Source of the DNA: Chania multitudinisentens RB-25
Lineage (GTDB): Bacteria; Pseudomonadota; Gammaproteobacteria; Enterobacterales; Enterobacteriaceae
Reading direction: 5' to 3'
Length of the DNA: 64,000 nucleotides
NCBI RefSeq assembly: GCF_000520015.2
Contig: NZ_CP007044.2
Span: 3,658,001-3,722,000, forward strand
Part shown: one piece after another, positions 16,018 through 24,321 of the stretch
How the letters are laid out: each line of letters opens with the position of its first letter
How positions within the stretch are numbered: the stretch's first letter is position 1
Program-made: the position numbers and the translations under genes
Notes under the pieces: generated by a model
What the model was told of the DNA's origin: nothing
Seen by the model: only the letters and a program-made list of their open reading frames with translations
The model's database searches: none

Positions 16018-17685
16018 ATGTCTGAAGTAAAAAAGTGGAATCTATTGCAGGAGGATACCGAACAACGAATGGCGCAGGTCAAACCGTTATTCAAGCAAGG
16101 TAAGGAAATTGATGCGGCAGACACCGTTTTGTTGCTTGAAGGCGTTATTCGTCCTGGTGACAGGATCAATATTGAAGGGAATAATCAAAAACAGGCTGAC
16201 TTCCTCGCGGAAGCATTGTGCAAAGTCGATAAAGAAAAAGTACACCATCTGCATATGGTGCAATCTGCCGTCCCGCTCGCCGCCCATCTGGAATTGTTTG
16301 AACTGGGAATTGCCGAGAAACTCGATTTTGCCTACGCAGGCCCACAGTCAGAACGCATCGCAACCTGTATTCAGGAAGGCAAGATCAAGCTTGGCGCAAT
16401 TCATACCTACCTGGAACTGTTTGCCCGCTATTTCATCGATCTGTATCCCAAGGTGTCGCTGGTTGCCGCCTTTGAAGCCGATCGAGAGGGGAATCTTTAT
16501 ACCGGTTTTAACACCGAAGATACGCCCGCTATCGTTGAGGCGACCAAGTTCCGTCAGGGGATTGTGATCGCACAGGCAAACAAAATCGTCGATAAACTGC
16601 CGCGCGTGGATATTCCTGGCGATTGGGTAGACGTGGTGATCGAGGCGCCCCGTCCGTTCTACGTTGAACCCCTGTTTACCCGCGATCCTGCATTGATTAC
16701 TGATACTCACATCCTGATGGCAATGATGGCGCTCAAAGGGATCTACGCCGAATATGGTGTACAACGCATCAACCATGGCATCGGCTTCTTTACGGCCGCC
16801 ATTGAATTGCTGCTGCCAACCTACGGTGAAGAACTGGGCCTAAAAGGGAAAGTCTGTACGCACATGGTACTCAACCCCCACCCGACACTGATCCCGGCCA
16901 TTGAAAGCGGTTGGCTACAGGCAATCCACTGCTTTGGCGGTGAGTTAGGCATGGAAAACTACGTGAGCCAGCGCCCTGATATTTTCACTATTGGGCCGGA
17001 TGGCACGCTGCGCTCTAACCGTGCCTTTGCCCAGACCGCGGGCCATTACGCGCTGGATATGTTCATTGGCGGTACATTGCAAAGTGATAAATACGGCAAC
17101 AGCAGCACCGCAACCGCCGATCGCGTTGCCGGATTTGGCGGTGCGCCTAATATGGGGTGCGATGCCAAAGGGCGCCGCCACGCGACCGACGCCTGGCTGA
17201 AATGTGGTGAGGAGTTTAACTCCACTCAACAACTGCTGCTGGGGGAGATGCCACGCGGCAAGCGCCTGGTGGTGCAGATGCAAGAAACTTTCCGCGAGAA
17301 AATGATCCCTAGCATCGTTGAGCGCCTGGATGCTTGGCAGCTGGCGGAGAAAGCGGAACTATCTTTACCACCCGTCATGGTTTATGCCGATGACGTTACG
17401 CATATTCTCACTGAAGAAGGCATCGCTTATCTGCACCGCTGTGAGGGGTTGGAACAGCGTATGGCGGCAATTCGTGCCGTTTCGGGCTACACCGAGATTG
17501 GTCTGCAAGCCGATCCCGCAGAAACGGCACAGTTACGCGCGGCGGGGCTAGTCAAAACGCCAGAAGACCTGGGTATCAACCGTCAGCGAGCGAATCGCTC
17601 AATGTTGGCAGCCAAAAATATCAAGGAATTGGTGGACTGGTCTGGGGGGTTGTATAACCCACCGGCGCGGTTCCGTAACTGGTAA
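16018..17685 (+). CDS. madA: malonate decarboxylase alpha subunit (acetyl-S-ACP:malonate ACP transferase)
   Basis: Swaps acetate for malonate on the acyl carrier protein thioester: acetyl-S-ACP + malonate gives malonyl-S-ACP + acetate. 555 aa, the same size as MdcA (about 551). The CoA-transferase-like fold shows LLEGVIRPGDRINIEGNNQKQADFLAEAL early, CFGGELGMENYVSQRPDIF and ADRVAGFGGAPNMGCDAKGRRHATDAW in the middle, features shared by MdcA/MadA. TGGAGATG precedes the ATG. It is followed after 17 bp by the fused ACP-beta gene, so the two are cotranscribed. Confidence 0.93.
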   Translation: MSEVKKWNLLQEDTEQRMAQVKPLFKQGKEIDAADTVLLLEGVIRPGDRINIEGNNQKQADFLAEALCKVDKEKVHHLHMVQSAVPLAAHLELFELGIAEKLDFAYAGPQSERIATCIQEGKIKLGAIHTYLELFARYFIDLYPKVSLVAAFEADREGNLYTGFNTEDTPAIVEATKFRQGIVIAQANKIVDKLPRVDIPGDWVDVVIEAPRPFYVEPLFTRDPALITDTHILMAMMALKGIYAEYGVQRINHGIGFFTAAIELLLPTYGEELGLKGKVCTHMVLNPHPTLIPAIESGWLQAIHCFGGELGMENYVSQRPDIFTIGPDGTLRSNRAFAQTAGHYALDMFIGGTLQSDKYGNSSTATADRVAGFGGAPNMGCDAKGRRHATDAWLKCGEEFNSTQQLLLGEMPRGKRLVVQMQETFREKMIPSIVERLDAWQLAEKAELSLPPVMVYADDVTHILTEEGIAYLHRCEGLEQRMAAIRAVSGYTEIGLQADPAETAQLRAAGLVKTPEDLGINRQRANRSMLAAKNIKELVDWSGGLYNPPARFRNW

Positions 17686-17702
17686 TTTCAGGAGAATACA
17701 GA

Positions 17703-18980
17703 ATGGCGTTAAATCAACTGAAGTTCTGCTGCAATGCCGCAGAACCGCGTCCGTTATCCCAGCCTATGGTGCACTTTGGCGTCGTCGGCTCTGGCGATTT
17801 AGAAGTCCTGATCGAAAGTAAAAAATTGGATGGCAAGGCTGAAATCCGCATTACCACGCCGATCACCGGGTTTGATCATATCTGGCGGTTGGTCGTGACG
17901 CGTTTTATTGAGAGCAGTCAACTGGGCGATGTCCTCATCCGCATCAACGACAACAATGCCCCACCCGCGGTCGTGGCCCTGCGCCTGCAACAAGCCTTAT
18001 CCGAGCTTGATGAAGGGAATAAACCGCCGCAGTTACAGAGTTTCCTTGAAGCCAACGCCCGTACCCGGGCGAAAGGCCTGGTTGATGAAGGGACGCTGAC
18101 CGAGTTGGTTGGCCCGGCAGACAGATATACCAGCCCCCATCTGCCGATCCTGGGTGAGGCCGTGGAATTTGATGATGGTATTGTTACCGGTATTGGTTTG
18201 CTGGGGCGCCGCCCAACCATCGTGATCTCTCAGGATGGGCGTTTTATCGGTGGTTCAATTGGTGAAGTCAGCGGAGCCAAGATGGCCGGGGCCTTGAAAC
18301 TGGCTTTGGAGTTATATCAACGCCTTAGTCTGGATGGCGCTCCACCACCATTGGAAAAACGCCCACTGGTCCTGATCTCGTTTGAAACGGGCGGAGTCAG
18401 GCTGCACGAAGCTAATGCTGGCTTGCTGGCACATGCTGAGGTGATGGATCTTTTGCAGGATCTGCGTCACAAAGTGCCGGTGATTGGGTTGGTTGGCAGC
18501 AAACTCGGCTGCTTTGGTGGCATGGGCTTCGTTGCTGCTGCCACGGACGCCATTATCATGAGCCAGTTCAGCCGTATTGGCCTGACCGGGCCTGAGGTGA
18601 TTGAACAGGAAATGGGGCGTAGCGAGTTTGACTCCGCCGATCGGGCGTTGGTATTCCGCACCACGGGCGGCAAGCATAAATACATTATCGGCGATTGTGA
18701 TTTCCTGGTTGAAGACAGCATTGCAGCATTCCGTGCGCAGGTGCAACAGCTTGCCGGGTTGCCAATGGCAGAGATTGAATCGTTGCGATGCATCGGCAGC
18801 CCGGCACTGATCGCCAAACAGATGGCTATTGTCGATGCTATCAGCCAGCTCATGCCATCTGATTCACTGGACGTATGGCGGGCTGCTGGGAATGAGCCGC
18901 CACAGGCACTGGTTGATTTGTCACTGGAGGCGTTTATCGCTTCGGTAAAACGTTATTCACCCTCGGCTGCGGACCGTTAA
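17703..18980 (+). CDS. fused acyl carrier protein (delta) and carboxytransferase beta subunit
   Basis: A 425-aa protein that joins two normally separate subunits. Residues about 24-103 (FGVVGSGDLEVL, then AEIRITTPITGFDHIWRLVVTRF) match the MdcC/MadE acyl carrier protein, whose prosthetic-group Ser lies in the GSGD motif; here Ser30. Residues from about 112 (LQSFLEANARTRAKG) onward match MdcD/MadC: LVGPADRYTSPHLPI, GGSIGEVSGAKMAGALKLALE, and a crotonase-like core with LVGSKLGCFGGMGFVAA. The beta subunit moves the carboxyl of malonyl-S-ACP to biotin. No stop, frameshift or internal start with a ribosome-binding site is visible at the join (a short ELDEGNKPPQ linker). No free-standing ACP gene exists in the island, so this domain is presumably the sole ACP. 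The gene starts at an AGGAG-led ATG. Confidence 0.87.
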   Translation: MALNQLKFCCNAAEPRPLSQPMVHFGVVGSGDLEVLIESKKLDGKAEIRITTPITGFDHIWRLVVTRFIESSQLGDVLIRINDNNAPPAVVALRLQQALSELDEGNKPPQLQSFLEANARTRAKGLVDEGTLTELVGPADRYTSPHLPILGEAVEFDDGIVTGIGLLGRRPTIVISQDGRFIGGSIGEVSGAKMAGALKLALELYQRLSLDGAPPPLEKRPLVLISFETGGVRLHEANAGLLAHAEVMDLLQDLRHKVPVIGLVGSKLGCFGGMGFVAAATDAIIMSQFSRIGLTGPEVIEQEMGRSEFDSADRALVFRTTGGKHKYIIGDCDFLVEDSIAAFRAQVQQLAGLPMAEIESLRCIGSPALIAKQMAIVDAISQLMPSDSLDVWRAAGNEPPQALVDLSLEAFIASVKRYSPSAADR

Positions 18981-18990
18981 GGAGAGAATT

Positions 18991-19872
18991 ATGGAAACAT
19001 TAATGGGTCAGGGGCGGGCCGCCATCCCCCTGTTGGTCGATCCCGACAGTTTTCTGGAAAATCAACTACCAGCATTTACGTTACCTTGTGAGGATTATGG
19101 CCCAGGAGCGGTTGTTGGCTCGGCTAAATTGGGCGATCGCGACTGTACGGTGATTGCCAATGATGCCATGGCATTTAACCCGCGTTTCCCGGTGGTCTAT
19201 GCGGGGATTATCGGCCTGGAAGAAGCCTATAAAATGGCCCACGCCGTCTACTGTTCCATCGCGGCTGATGCCAACAAACCCATGGCCGAAAAACGTACGC
19301 TGTTGCTGATTGTCGATACGCCGGGCAATGGACCAGGGAAAGTAGAAGAAATCATCGGGATGAACAAAGCGACAGGCTCCTACCAACTGGCGTTGGCAGA
19401 AGCCCGGAAAGCGGGTCATCCGGTTATTGCGCTGGTGATCGGCCGCGCTATCAGCGGAGCGTTTCTGTGCCATGGGTTACAGGCTGACCGTATTCTCAGC
19501 CTGAGCGCTAAATTTAATACCATGATCCACGTTATGCCGCTCACCAGCATTGCGCGTATTACGAAACAGAGCCTTGAGCGCCTGAGTGAATTGGCCACCA
19601 GTAATCCGGTTTTTGCTGCGGGCCCGCACTTTTTCTACCAACTTGGGGGAATTGAACAGCAGATCGAGCAATTAGACGAAATGCGCGCCACGTTGCTCCA
19701 GCACATTGCGCAGATCGAAATATTAAAACGTGATGGTCAGGCTCACCTGCTTGGCCCTGAAGGCCGGGGGTTGCTGGGCGCACAGCGCGGTGGGCGCAAA
19801 ATCCGGGCGGAGGTACAGGCTCTTATGCATCAGCAGTTTGAGGCCGTTGCCGATCGTTATATCCATGCCTAG
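18991..19872 (+). CDS. madD: malonate decarboxylase gamma subunit (carboxytransferase)
   Basis: A 293-aa crotonase-fold subunit of the MdcE/MadD family that forms the carboxytransferase with the beta subunit. Landmarks: GPGAVVGSAKLGDRDCTVIANDAMAFNPRFPVV, TLLLIVDTPGNGPGKVEEIIGMNKATGSYQLALAEARKAGHPVIALVIGRAISGAFLCHGLQADRI (oxyanion region), and LSELATSNPVFA. GGAGAG precedes the ATG and the spacing from the beta gene is 10 bp. About 27 residues longer than Klebsiella MdcE, mainly at the C-terminus. Confidence 0.92.
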   Translation: METLMGQGRAAIPLLVDPDSFLENQLPAFTLPCEDYGPGAVVGSAKLGDRDCTVIANDAMAFNPRFPVVYAGIIGLEEAYKMAHAVYCSIAADANKPMAEKRTLLLIVDTPGNGPGKVEEIIGMNKATGSYQLALAEARKAGHPVIALVIGRAISGAFLCHGLQADRILSLSAKFNTMIHVMPLTSIARITKQSLERLSELATSNPVFAAGPHFFYQLGGIEQQIEQLDEMRATLLQHIAQIEILKRDGQAHLLGPEGRGLLGAQRGGRKIRAEVQALMHQQFEAVADRYIHA

Positions 19873-19965
19873 CTACCGCACAATCTGGCTTGGAAAGTCA
19901 GGGGGATGTGCCCGGTGTACGCCCCCTAACCCCTTCGCTCCCTACCCTATGCGGAGACTTCACCG

Positions 19966-21069
19966 ATGCGGGATAAACTAAAGATGCTGGAAATGCTGGT
20001 AGATGAGATAGGCACAGCCCCCACACTCGCCGAAATGCCCCAGCGCACACTGCAAGACAAAGGCATTGCAGGCCCGACCAGCGCCCATGTAATTGAACAA
20101 TTGCACACGCCGATGAATCTGGCTTACGTGACATTTACTACCGGCTCCAGCGCATTTCAGAATATTGTTGGCGTCACCCATGAGGAATTGCCGCAGCGCA
20201 TTGCCGCAGCGTGCCGGGTATTCCAGCTTGCCGGCGTGACAGCGGGCCAACGGATGCTGGTCACCTACCCGCCGCTAGTCAACGTGTTCAGCCTGGCGGC
20301 GCTGGCTGAAGCAGAGGTTAGCCACGATTTTTTGCTGCGATCTTGCCAAGATGCCCTGCTCTTGGCGCTCATCAAGAAAGACTATCAAGTGGTTCTAGGG
20401 GAATCCTCGTTTCTGCGTGCTACGTTGCAACAGGCAATAACCCTGGGGCTGGCCAAGTTATTACCCAAAAAACTCTGTCTACTTGCTGCGGGAACGCCTC
20501 TTGATCTGGAATTACTGGATATTGCCTCACAATTAGATTATTCGGTGCACGATCTTTATGGAAGCCAGGAGTTTGGCTGGCTGGCCTTGGATGGCATTCT
20601 GCTGAGAGACGACCTGAGTCTGGTCGCTTCTCCACGCGGTCAGGAATATGTTGAAGTGGTCGTTGGTGGAATGCCTACCGGTGATAGCTTTCCGTTAGCC
20701 AGGCAGAGCCATATCTGTAATAGGCAGGGCCATCTGTTGACCTATAAGCGACAGCGCACCCAACCAAACTACGAAGTGGTCGTTACAGCAACGCCACAAC
20801 ATTCACGTGAACTGATTGAAAAGACCGCACGGACGCTGCTGCGGATCAAAGGTTGTATTGTCAAAGTGGCAGCGAACCTGGTTTTGGAAGCAACGGCTAC
20901 CCAGCTACGCCTGACCCCCAGTTTACCTTTGGGGGAGCCAGGGATCTCCGGTGCAGAGATTATGATTTCTGGGCCTGTGGCAACCCAGATGTTTGATACG
21001 CTGGTGCAAGCGCAATTCGCCTTTGAGACTCAGGCGAAAAGCGATCCCACATGGTTAAAGCGTCGTTAG
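19966..21069 (+). CDS. adenylate-forming ligase, candidate ACP-SH:acetate ligase (MadH role)
   Basis: A 367-aa AMP-binding enzyme related to the phenylacetate-CoA-ligase branch. The phosphate-binding motif is YVTFTTGSSAFQN (residues 54-66, in place of SSGTTG), and the A5 motif DLYGSQEFGW is at about 196-205. In M. rubra the enzyme is first activated by an ATP-dependent ligase that acetylates the thiol of the ACP prosthetic group (MadH). This gene has the right chemistry and position, and the island lacks MdcH, the malonyl-CoA-dependent loader of the Klebsiella enzyme. I infer the MadH role; homology to MadH itself needs a search. It is short for the family (usually about 430 aa) and no C-terminal catalytic Lys is obvious. 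Confidence 0.6.
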   Translation: MRDKLKMLEMLVDEIGTAPTLAEMPQRTLQDKGIAGPTSAHVIEQLHTPMNLAYVTFTTGSSAFQNIVGVTHEELPQRIAAACRVFQLAGVTAGQRMLVTYPPLVNVFSLAALAEAEVSHDFLLRSCQDALLLALIKKDYQVVLGESSFLRATLQQAITLGLAKLLPKKLCLLAAGTPLDLELLDIASQLDYSVHDLYGSQEFGWLALDGILLRDDLSLVASPRGQEYVEVVVGGMPTGDSFPLARQSHICNRQGHLLTYKRQRTQPNYEVVVTATPQHSRELIEKTARTLLRIKGCIVKVAANLVLEATATQLRLTPSLPLGEPGISGAEIMISGPVATQMFDTLVQAQFAFETQAKSDPTWLKRR

Positions 21070-21109
21070 CAAACAATGTGCCAAAAATAAAAGTATCGGG
21101 GTTTATAAC

Positions 21110-21126
21110 GTTACCTTTTAGGTAAC
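21110..21126. promoter_or_regulatory. palindromic operator candidate upstream of madF
   Basis: GTTACC-TTTTA-GGTAAC, the same perfect 17-bp inverted repeat as at 13403; CGTTACCTTTTAGGTAACCA is shared by both. It lies about 190 bp before madF, in a 231-bp gap after the ligase gene. This suggests that madF has its own LysR-controlled promoter, perhaps to give extra biotin carrier. Confidence 0.7.
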
Positions 21127-21300
21127 CAATCGCCTTCTAAGGTAGCGATATCGGCCCCTATAGCCATTGATATTAACTCAGGGTTAAGTGATTATTATCT
21201 TACAACTTGCTTGTAATAATAAAAACACGTTCTTGGCCAACAACAGGGTATTGAACTGGAAGAATTGCCCCTATTTTCTTATTCCAAGAAGGATATAAAC

Positions 21301-21516
21301 ATGTCTGAAATGAAATCTAGAGTCCCTGGTATTATTGAGGAAATACTGTTTTCCGTTGGAGATAACGTCACCAAGGGCCAGCAAGTTATTATTATGGAAG
21401 CCATGAAGATGAAAATGCCAATTCCTGCGCATGAGTCTGGCACCATTAAATCCATCTCGGTAAATATTGGTGACCGTATTAATCCCGGTGCGTTATTATT
21501 TATTATCGAACCCTGA
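21301..21516 (+). CDS. madF: biotin carrier protein of malonate decarboxylase
   Basis: A 71-aa single-domain biotinyl carrier from ATG 21301, preceded by AAGAAGGATATAAAC; the longer ORF start is unsupported. It has the biotinylation motif EAMKM with biotinyl-Lys36, the front half VPGIIEEILFSVGDNVTKGQQVIIM and the back half HESGTIKSISVNIGDRINPGALLFIIEP. In the Mad complex it shuttles CO2 from the carboxytransferase to MadB. Being stand-alone and inside the island, it is not AccB or OadA. Together with MadB it marks the enzyme as biotin-dependent. Confidence 0.93.
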   Translation: MSEMKSRVPGIIEEILFSVGDNVTKGQQVIIMEAMKMKMPIPAHESGTIKSISVNIGDRINPGALLFIIEP

Positions 21517-21531
21517 TAATTAATATTCCTC

Positions 21532-21556
21532 ACGCCACTTAGATCTCGGGTGGCGT
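21532..21556 (+). terminator. weak hairpin after madF
   Basis: ACGCCAC pairs with GTGGCGT around an 11-nt loop, 15 bp after the madF stop. No T-run follows on the plus strand, so it may be only an RNA-end stabiliser or a weak terminator. Confidence 0.4.
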
Positions 21557-21662
21557 AAAACCACTGTCTGCAATTTACATTGATCACCTCCCTGGCTCTT
21601 TCCTCCTATTTTTCTCAGTATTCTATAATCCAAACTTAAAAATGCTATTTTACGTAGCTCAT

Positions 21663-21688
21663 AAAAAAGCCGAGATGACTATCTCGGC
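21663..21688 (-). terminator. rho-independent terminator of the amidase gene
   Basis: GCCGAGAT-GACT-ATCTCGGC is a perfect 8-bp stem with a 4-nt loop, followed on the minus strand by TTTTTT. It lies 30 bp after the amidase stop and fits a factor-independent terminator for it. Confidence 0.8.
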
Positions 21689-21717
21689 AGAGCTCTCTCT
21701 TTATTTACTCTGGATAA

Positions 21718-23157
21718 TTAGGGTTGCAGCAGCGTTGGTTTATAGTCGAGATTCCAGCGTGCTTCCTGCTCATAGATTTGGCCAATGCTTAACACCTGCA
21801 TGTCATGCGAATGCGGCCCGATCAGTTGCATCCCCATGGGTAGCCCTTGAGCATTGAAACCAACGGGTACGTTCAGCGCCGGGCTACCAATCAACGTTGC
21901 TGGCGCCACCACCTCCATGTAGCGGTGATAGGTATCCATCGCCTTGCCTGCAACTTCCATGGGTGAATGCTGTGTTGGATCGAATGGGAACACTTGCGCT
22001 GTTGGCAGCACCACAATGTCATATTCTGCGAATAGCTTATTGAAAGCCTGATAGATAACACTGCGTTGCGTAGAGGCGAGGAACACGTCGCGCGCAGACA
22101 GCTCTAACCCACCTTCGATTTCCCAGATCGCCTGTGGCTTCAGCAGGGTACGCGTCTCTGGTTTGCCGTACAACGGACGCAAGCCGTTGGAGACGATCCA
22201 ATGGCGCCAGACCAGCCAGGTTTCCCAAATCTGTTCTGCGGTGACGTCCAGCTTCACCGGTTCAACACTGTGGCCTAATTTCTCAAAGACCTTCAGGGCA
22301 TTCTCACAAAGAGCCAGGATCCCCTGTTCCATTGGCAACGCCCCGCCAAGATCGGCAAGCCAGCCAATACGCAATTTACGCTTGGGATGAGTGAAATCAG
22401 CCAGCGGCTGGCCGAGCGACAGCGGAACCCGCGCATCGTAGCCAGACTGCGTTTGCAACAGGCGAGCGGTGTCGGCAATGTTACGCCCCATCGGCCCTTC
22501 AAGACCGAGCTGGCTTACGAACAACTCAGGAGCGGGCCCAAAAGGAACCCGCCCTTGGCTGGGACGAAAACCAATAATATTGTTATAGGCTGAGGGGTTA
22601 CGTAACGACCCCATCATATCGCTGCCGTCGGCAACCGGTAGCAGTTGCAATGCCAGCGCCACGGCAGCACCACCGCTGCTGCCACCGGCAGATTTCGTCT
22701 GATCCCAGGCGTTATACGTCGTACCAAAAACATTATTGATAGTATTGGAGCCTAAACCAAACTCAGGCGTGTTGGTTTTGCCGATAATAATCGCCCCTTC
22801 ATGCTTGATACGCTCAACCATGATGGAGTCATTGGGGGCGATAAAATCTTTAAAGATAGGCGATCCATTAGTCAGCGTTATCCCTTTCACCGCAGATAAA
22901 TCTTTAACCGCATGGGGAAAGCCGTGCATCCACCCCATGTATTCACCTTCTGCCAACTGCTTATCTTTAATCTTGGCCTGTGCCACCAGGTCATCCCGAT
23001 CTTGTAGAGAAACAATGGCATTCACTGTGGGATTAAGGATATCGATCTTATCCAGATAAGCATTCATGACTTCAACGCAAGATACCTGTTTAGACTTGAT
23101 GCTTTCAGAAAGTGCCAGAGCACTCATTTCCGTTATTGGATTATCAATTTTATTCAT
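21718..23157 (-). CDS. amidase-signature family hydrolase
   Basis: A 479-aa amidase of the Ser-cisSer-Lys class. The catalytic set can be placed: Lys85 in HAVKD, cis-Ser160 in SAGGSSGG and nucleophile Ser184 in GSDMMGSLRNP (the family usually has GTDTGGS, so the MM pair is unusual). The relatives that come to mind are 6-aminohexanoate-cyclic-dimer-hydrolase-like amidases and malonamidase E2. No signal peptide is seen, so it is cytoplasmic. It is transcribed divergently from the two transport genes with island operator sites between, and lies inside the malonate island. I infer that it frees malonate from an amide such as malonamate; the substrate is not shown by the sequence. AGAGGG precedes the ATG. 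Confidence 0.85.
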   Translation of the reverse strand: MNKIDNPITEMSALALSESIKSKQVSCVEVMNAYLDKIDILNPTVNAIVSLQDRDDLVAQAKIKDKQLAEGEYMGWMHGFPHAVKDLSAVKGITLTNGSPIFKDFIAPNDSIMVERIKHEGAIIIGKTNTPEFGLGSNTINNVFGTTYNAWDQTKSAGGSSGGAAVALALQLLPVADGSDMMGSLRNPSAYNNIIGFRPSQGRVPFGPAPELFVSQLGLEGPMGRNIADTARLLQTQSGYDARVPLSLGQPLADFTHPKRKLRIGWLADLGGALPMEQGILALCENALKVFEKLGHSVEPVKLDVTAEQIWETWLVWRHWIVSNGLRPLYGKPETRTLLKPQAIWEIEGGLELSARDVFLASTQRSVIYQAFNKLFAEYDIVVLPTAQVFPFDPTQHSPMEVAGKAMDTYHRYMEVVAPATLIGSPALNVPVGFNAQGLPMGMQLIGPHSHDMQVLSIGQIYEQEARWNLDYKPTLLQP

Positions 23158-23598
23158 AAGGCCCTCTGTAAATTAGCTGCTTTCACGCAAAGAATAAAAA
23201 TATGCCTGTGTATTTAGTAGGGATATTACCCCTACTCCAGCTGGTGATTTAGAATAATTATGACGAACGCTATTTATTATCAGGTTAATTTAAAATAGTA
23301 TTGTGATTGACTTCAATCTTAGAATCATACACAGCCAAACCCTCGTTACTTTTAATGTAACTTCATTACCTCAAAAGCAATATTGTTATCTTTGTGATAC
23401 TCATAACATTCTGGGTAATTATGTTTCGATATATATTAACCTCTTCCATTTTAGTTTGGAGATATCATTTTTTTGACAGAGTATTTAACATTATCACTCA
23501 AACTCCATATCAGTTAGAGACATTCTTGCTCGAAAGTTATTATAGGTTTTTTAATAATTGATTGATGACCACTGAGCGTAATGCAAGGAGAGTTCTTA
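23158..23598. promoter_or_regulatory. divergent control region between amidase and transport genes
   Basis: A 441-bp AT-rich region with several operator-like sites: the palindrome at 23345-23361, then GTTATCTTTGTGATAC at 23385-23400 and ATAAC-N7-GTAAT at 23403-23419. The last pair repeats the layout before mdcB (site pair offset by 18-20 bp). Promoters for both divergent units should lie here. Confidence 0.55.
23345..23361. promoter_or_regulatory. palindromic operator candidate between amidase and transport genes
   Basis: GTTACTTTTAATGTAAC has 5-bp perfect arms and a 7-bp centre, 17 bp in all, and differs from the 13403/21110 palindrome by changes in the centre. It ties the amidase and the transport genes to the same regulator as the decarboxylase genes. 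Confidence 0.55.
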
Positions 23599-24306
23599 AT
23601 GAAAATTGATGAATCTGACATCATGGCTATCGTGAATGACCCCATACTTTGGTGGATCGCGATCCCACTGGGAGGCATCATTCTGGTGATGGCTTCATTA
23701 TATATACGCATGTCGTTTAAAAGTGCTGCTAGCGTAGGTTTAAGCCGGACGCAGTGCATGAAAGGGCTCAGAAGTGGCATTCTCAGTTCTATTGGCCCGT
23801 CCATCTCTGTTTTTGTAGTGGTATTCAGTATGGCAGCCATCATTGGCGGCCCGTTAACCTGGATGCGCTTTGTGGGCATCGGCGCTGCGCCGGTGGAGCT
23901 GGCAGCCATCAACCTGGGGGCCGAAACCTACGGGGCACCGGTCGGTTCGGAAAACTATAACCTCACGGCGATGGTTTCTGGCCTTTATACGGCAATCATC
24001 AACAGCTGTGGGTGGGTGGTGGTGGGGTTCTTTTTCATTCATCGGATGGAAAAAGTCAGGGAAAAAATGGGGGGTGGCGATAAAGTTTGGCTGGGTTTGA
24101 TATCCGTTACTGCCATGCTGGGGCTGTTTGGTTTTCTCTCAACGCCTTTTATTCTCGCCATGAATGCAAAAACGGTTGCCTGCCTCACTGGATTTATTTC
24201 AATGGGAGCTCTGACTCTGCTTGGCAAAAAAATCGGCTGGCTTAAAGAGTATGCATTAGGTATTGCGCTCATTATCGGCATGATTTTTGGCAGTGTTTTT
24301 TCTTAA
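23599..24306 (+). CDS. multi-span membrane protein, candidate transporter subunit 1
   Basis: A 235-aa integral membrane protein from ATG 23599, led by AAGGAG; the longer ORF start is rejected. There are about six hydrophobic segments, with conserved-looking turns GPSISVFVVVFSMAAIIGGPLTWMRF and LGAETYGAPVGSENYNLTAM. It resembles a poorly described family (DUF5058-like, by memory) that occurs with a second small membrane protein near amidohydrolases. It is not obviously MadM. Position after an island operator, 15 bp before a second membrane gene, suggests a two-component importer for malonate or the amidase substrate. Confidence 0.6.
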   Translation: MKIDESDIMAIVNDPILWWIAIPLGGIILVMASLYIRMSFKSAASVGLSRTQCMKGLRSGILSSIGPSISVFVVVFSMAAIIGGPLTWMRFVGIGAAPVELAAINLGAETYGAPVGSENYNLTAMVSGLYTAIINSCGWVVVGFFFIHRMEKVREKMGGGDKVWLGLISVTAMLGLFGFLSTPFILAMNAKTVACLTGFISMGALTLLGKKIGWLKEYALGIALIIGMIFGSVFS

Positions 24307-24321
24307 CTGAGGATCTAAAAC

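Noticed and set aside
17703..18980. Sequencing or assembly artefact creating the ACP-beta fusion
   Set aside because: The reading frame is open through the linker, both domains keep intact motifs, a proper ribosome-binding site precedes the fused start, and no separate ACP start with a ribosome-binding site is visible at the join.
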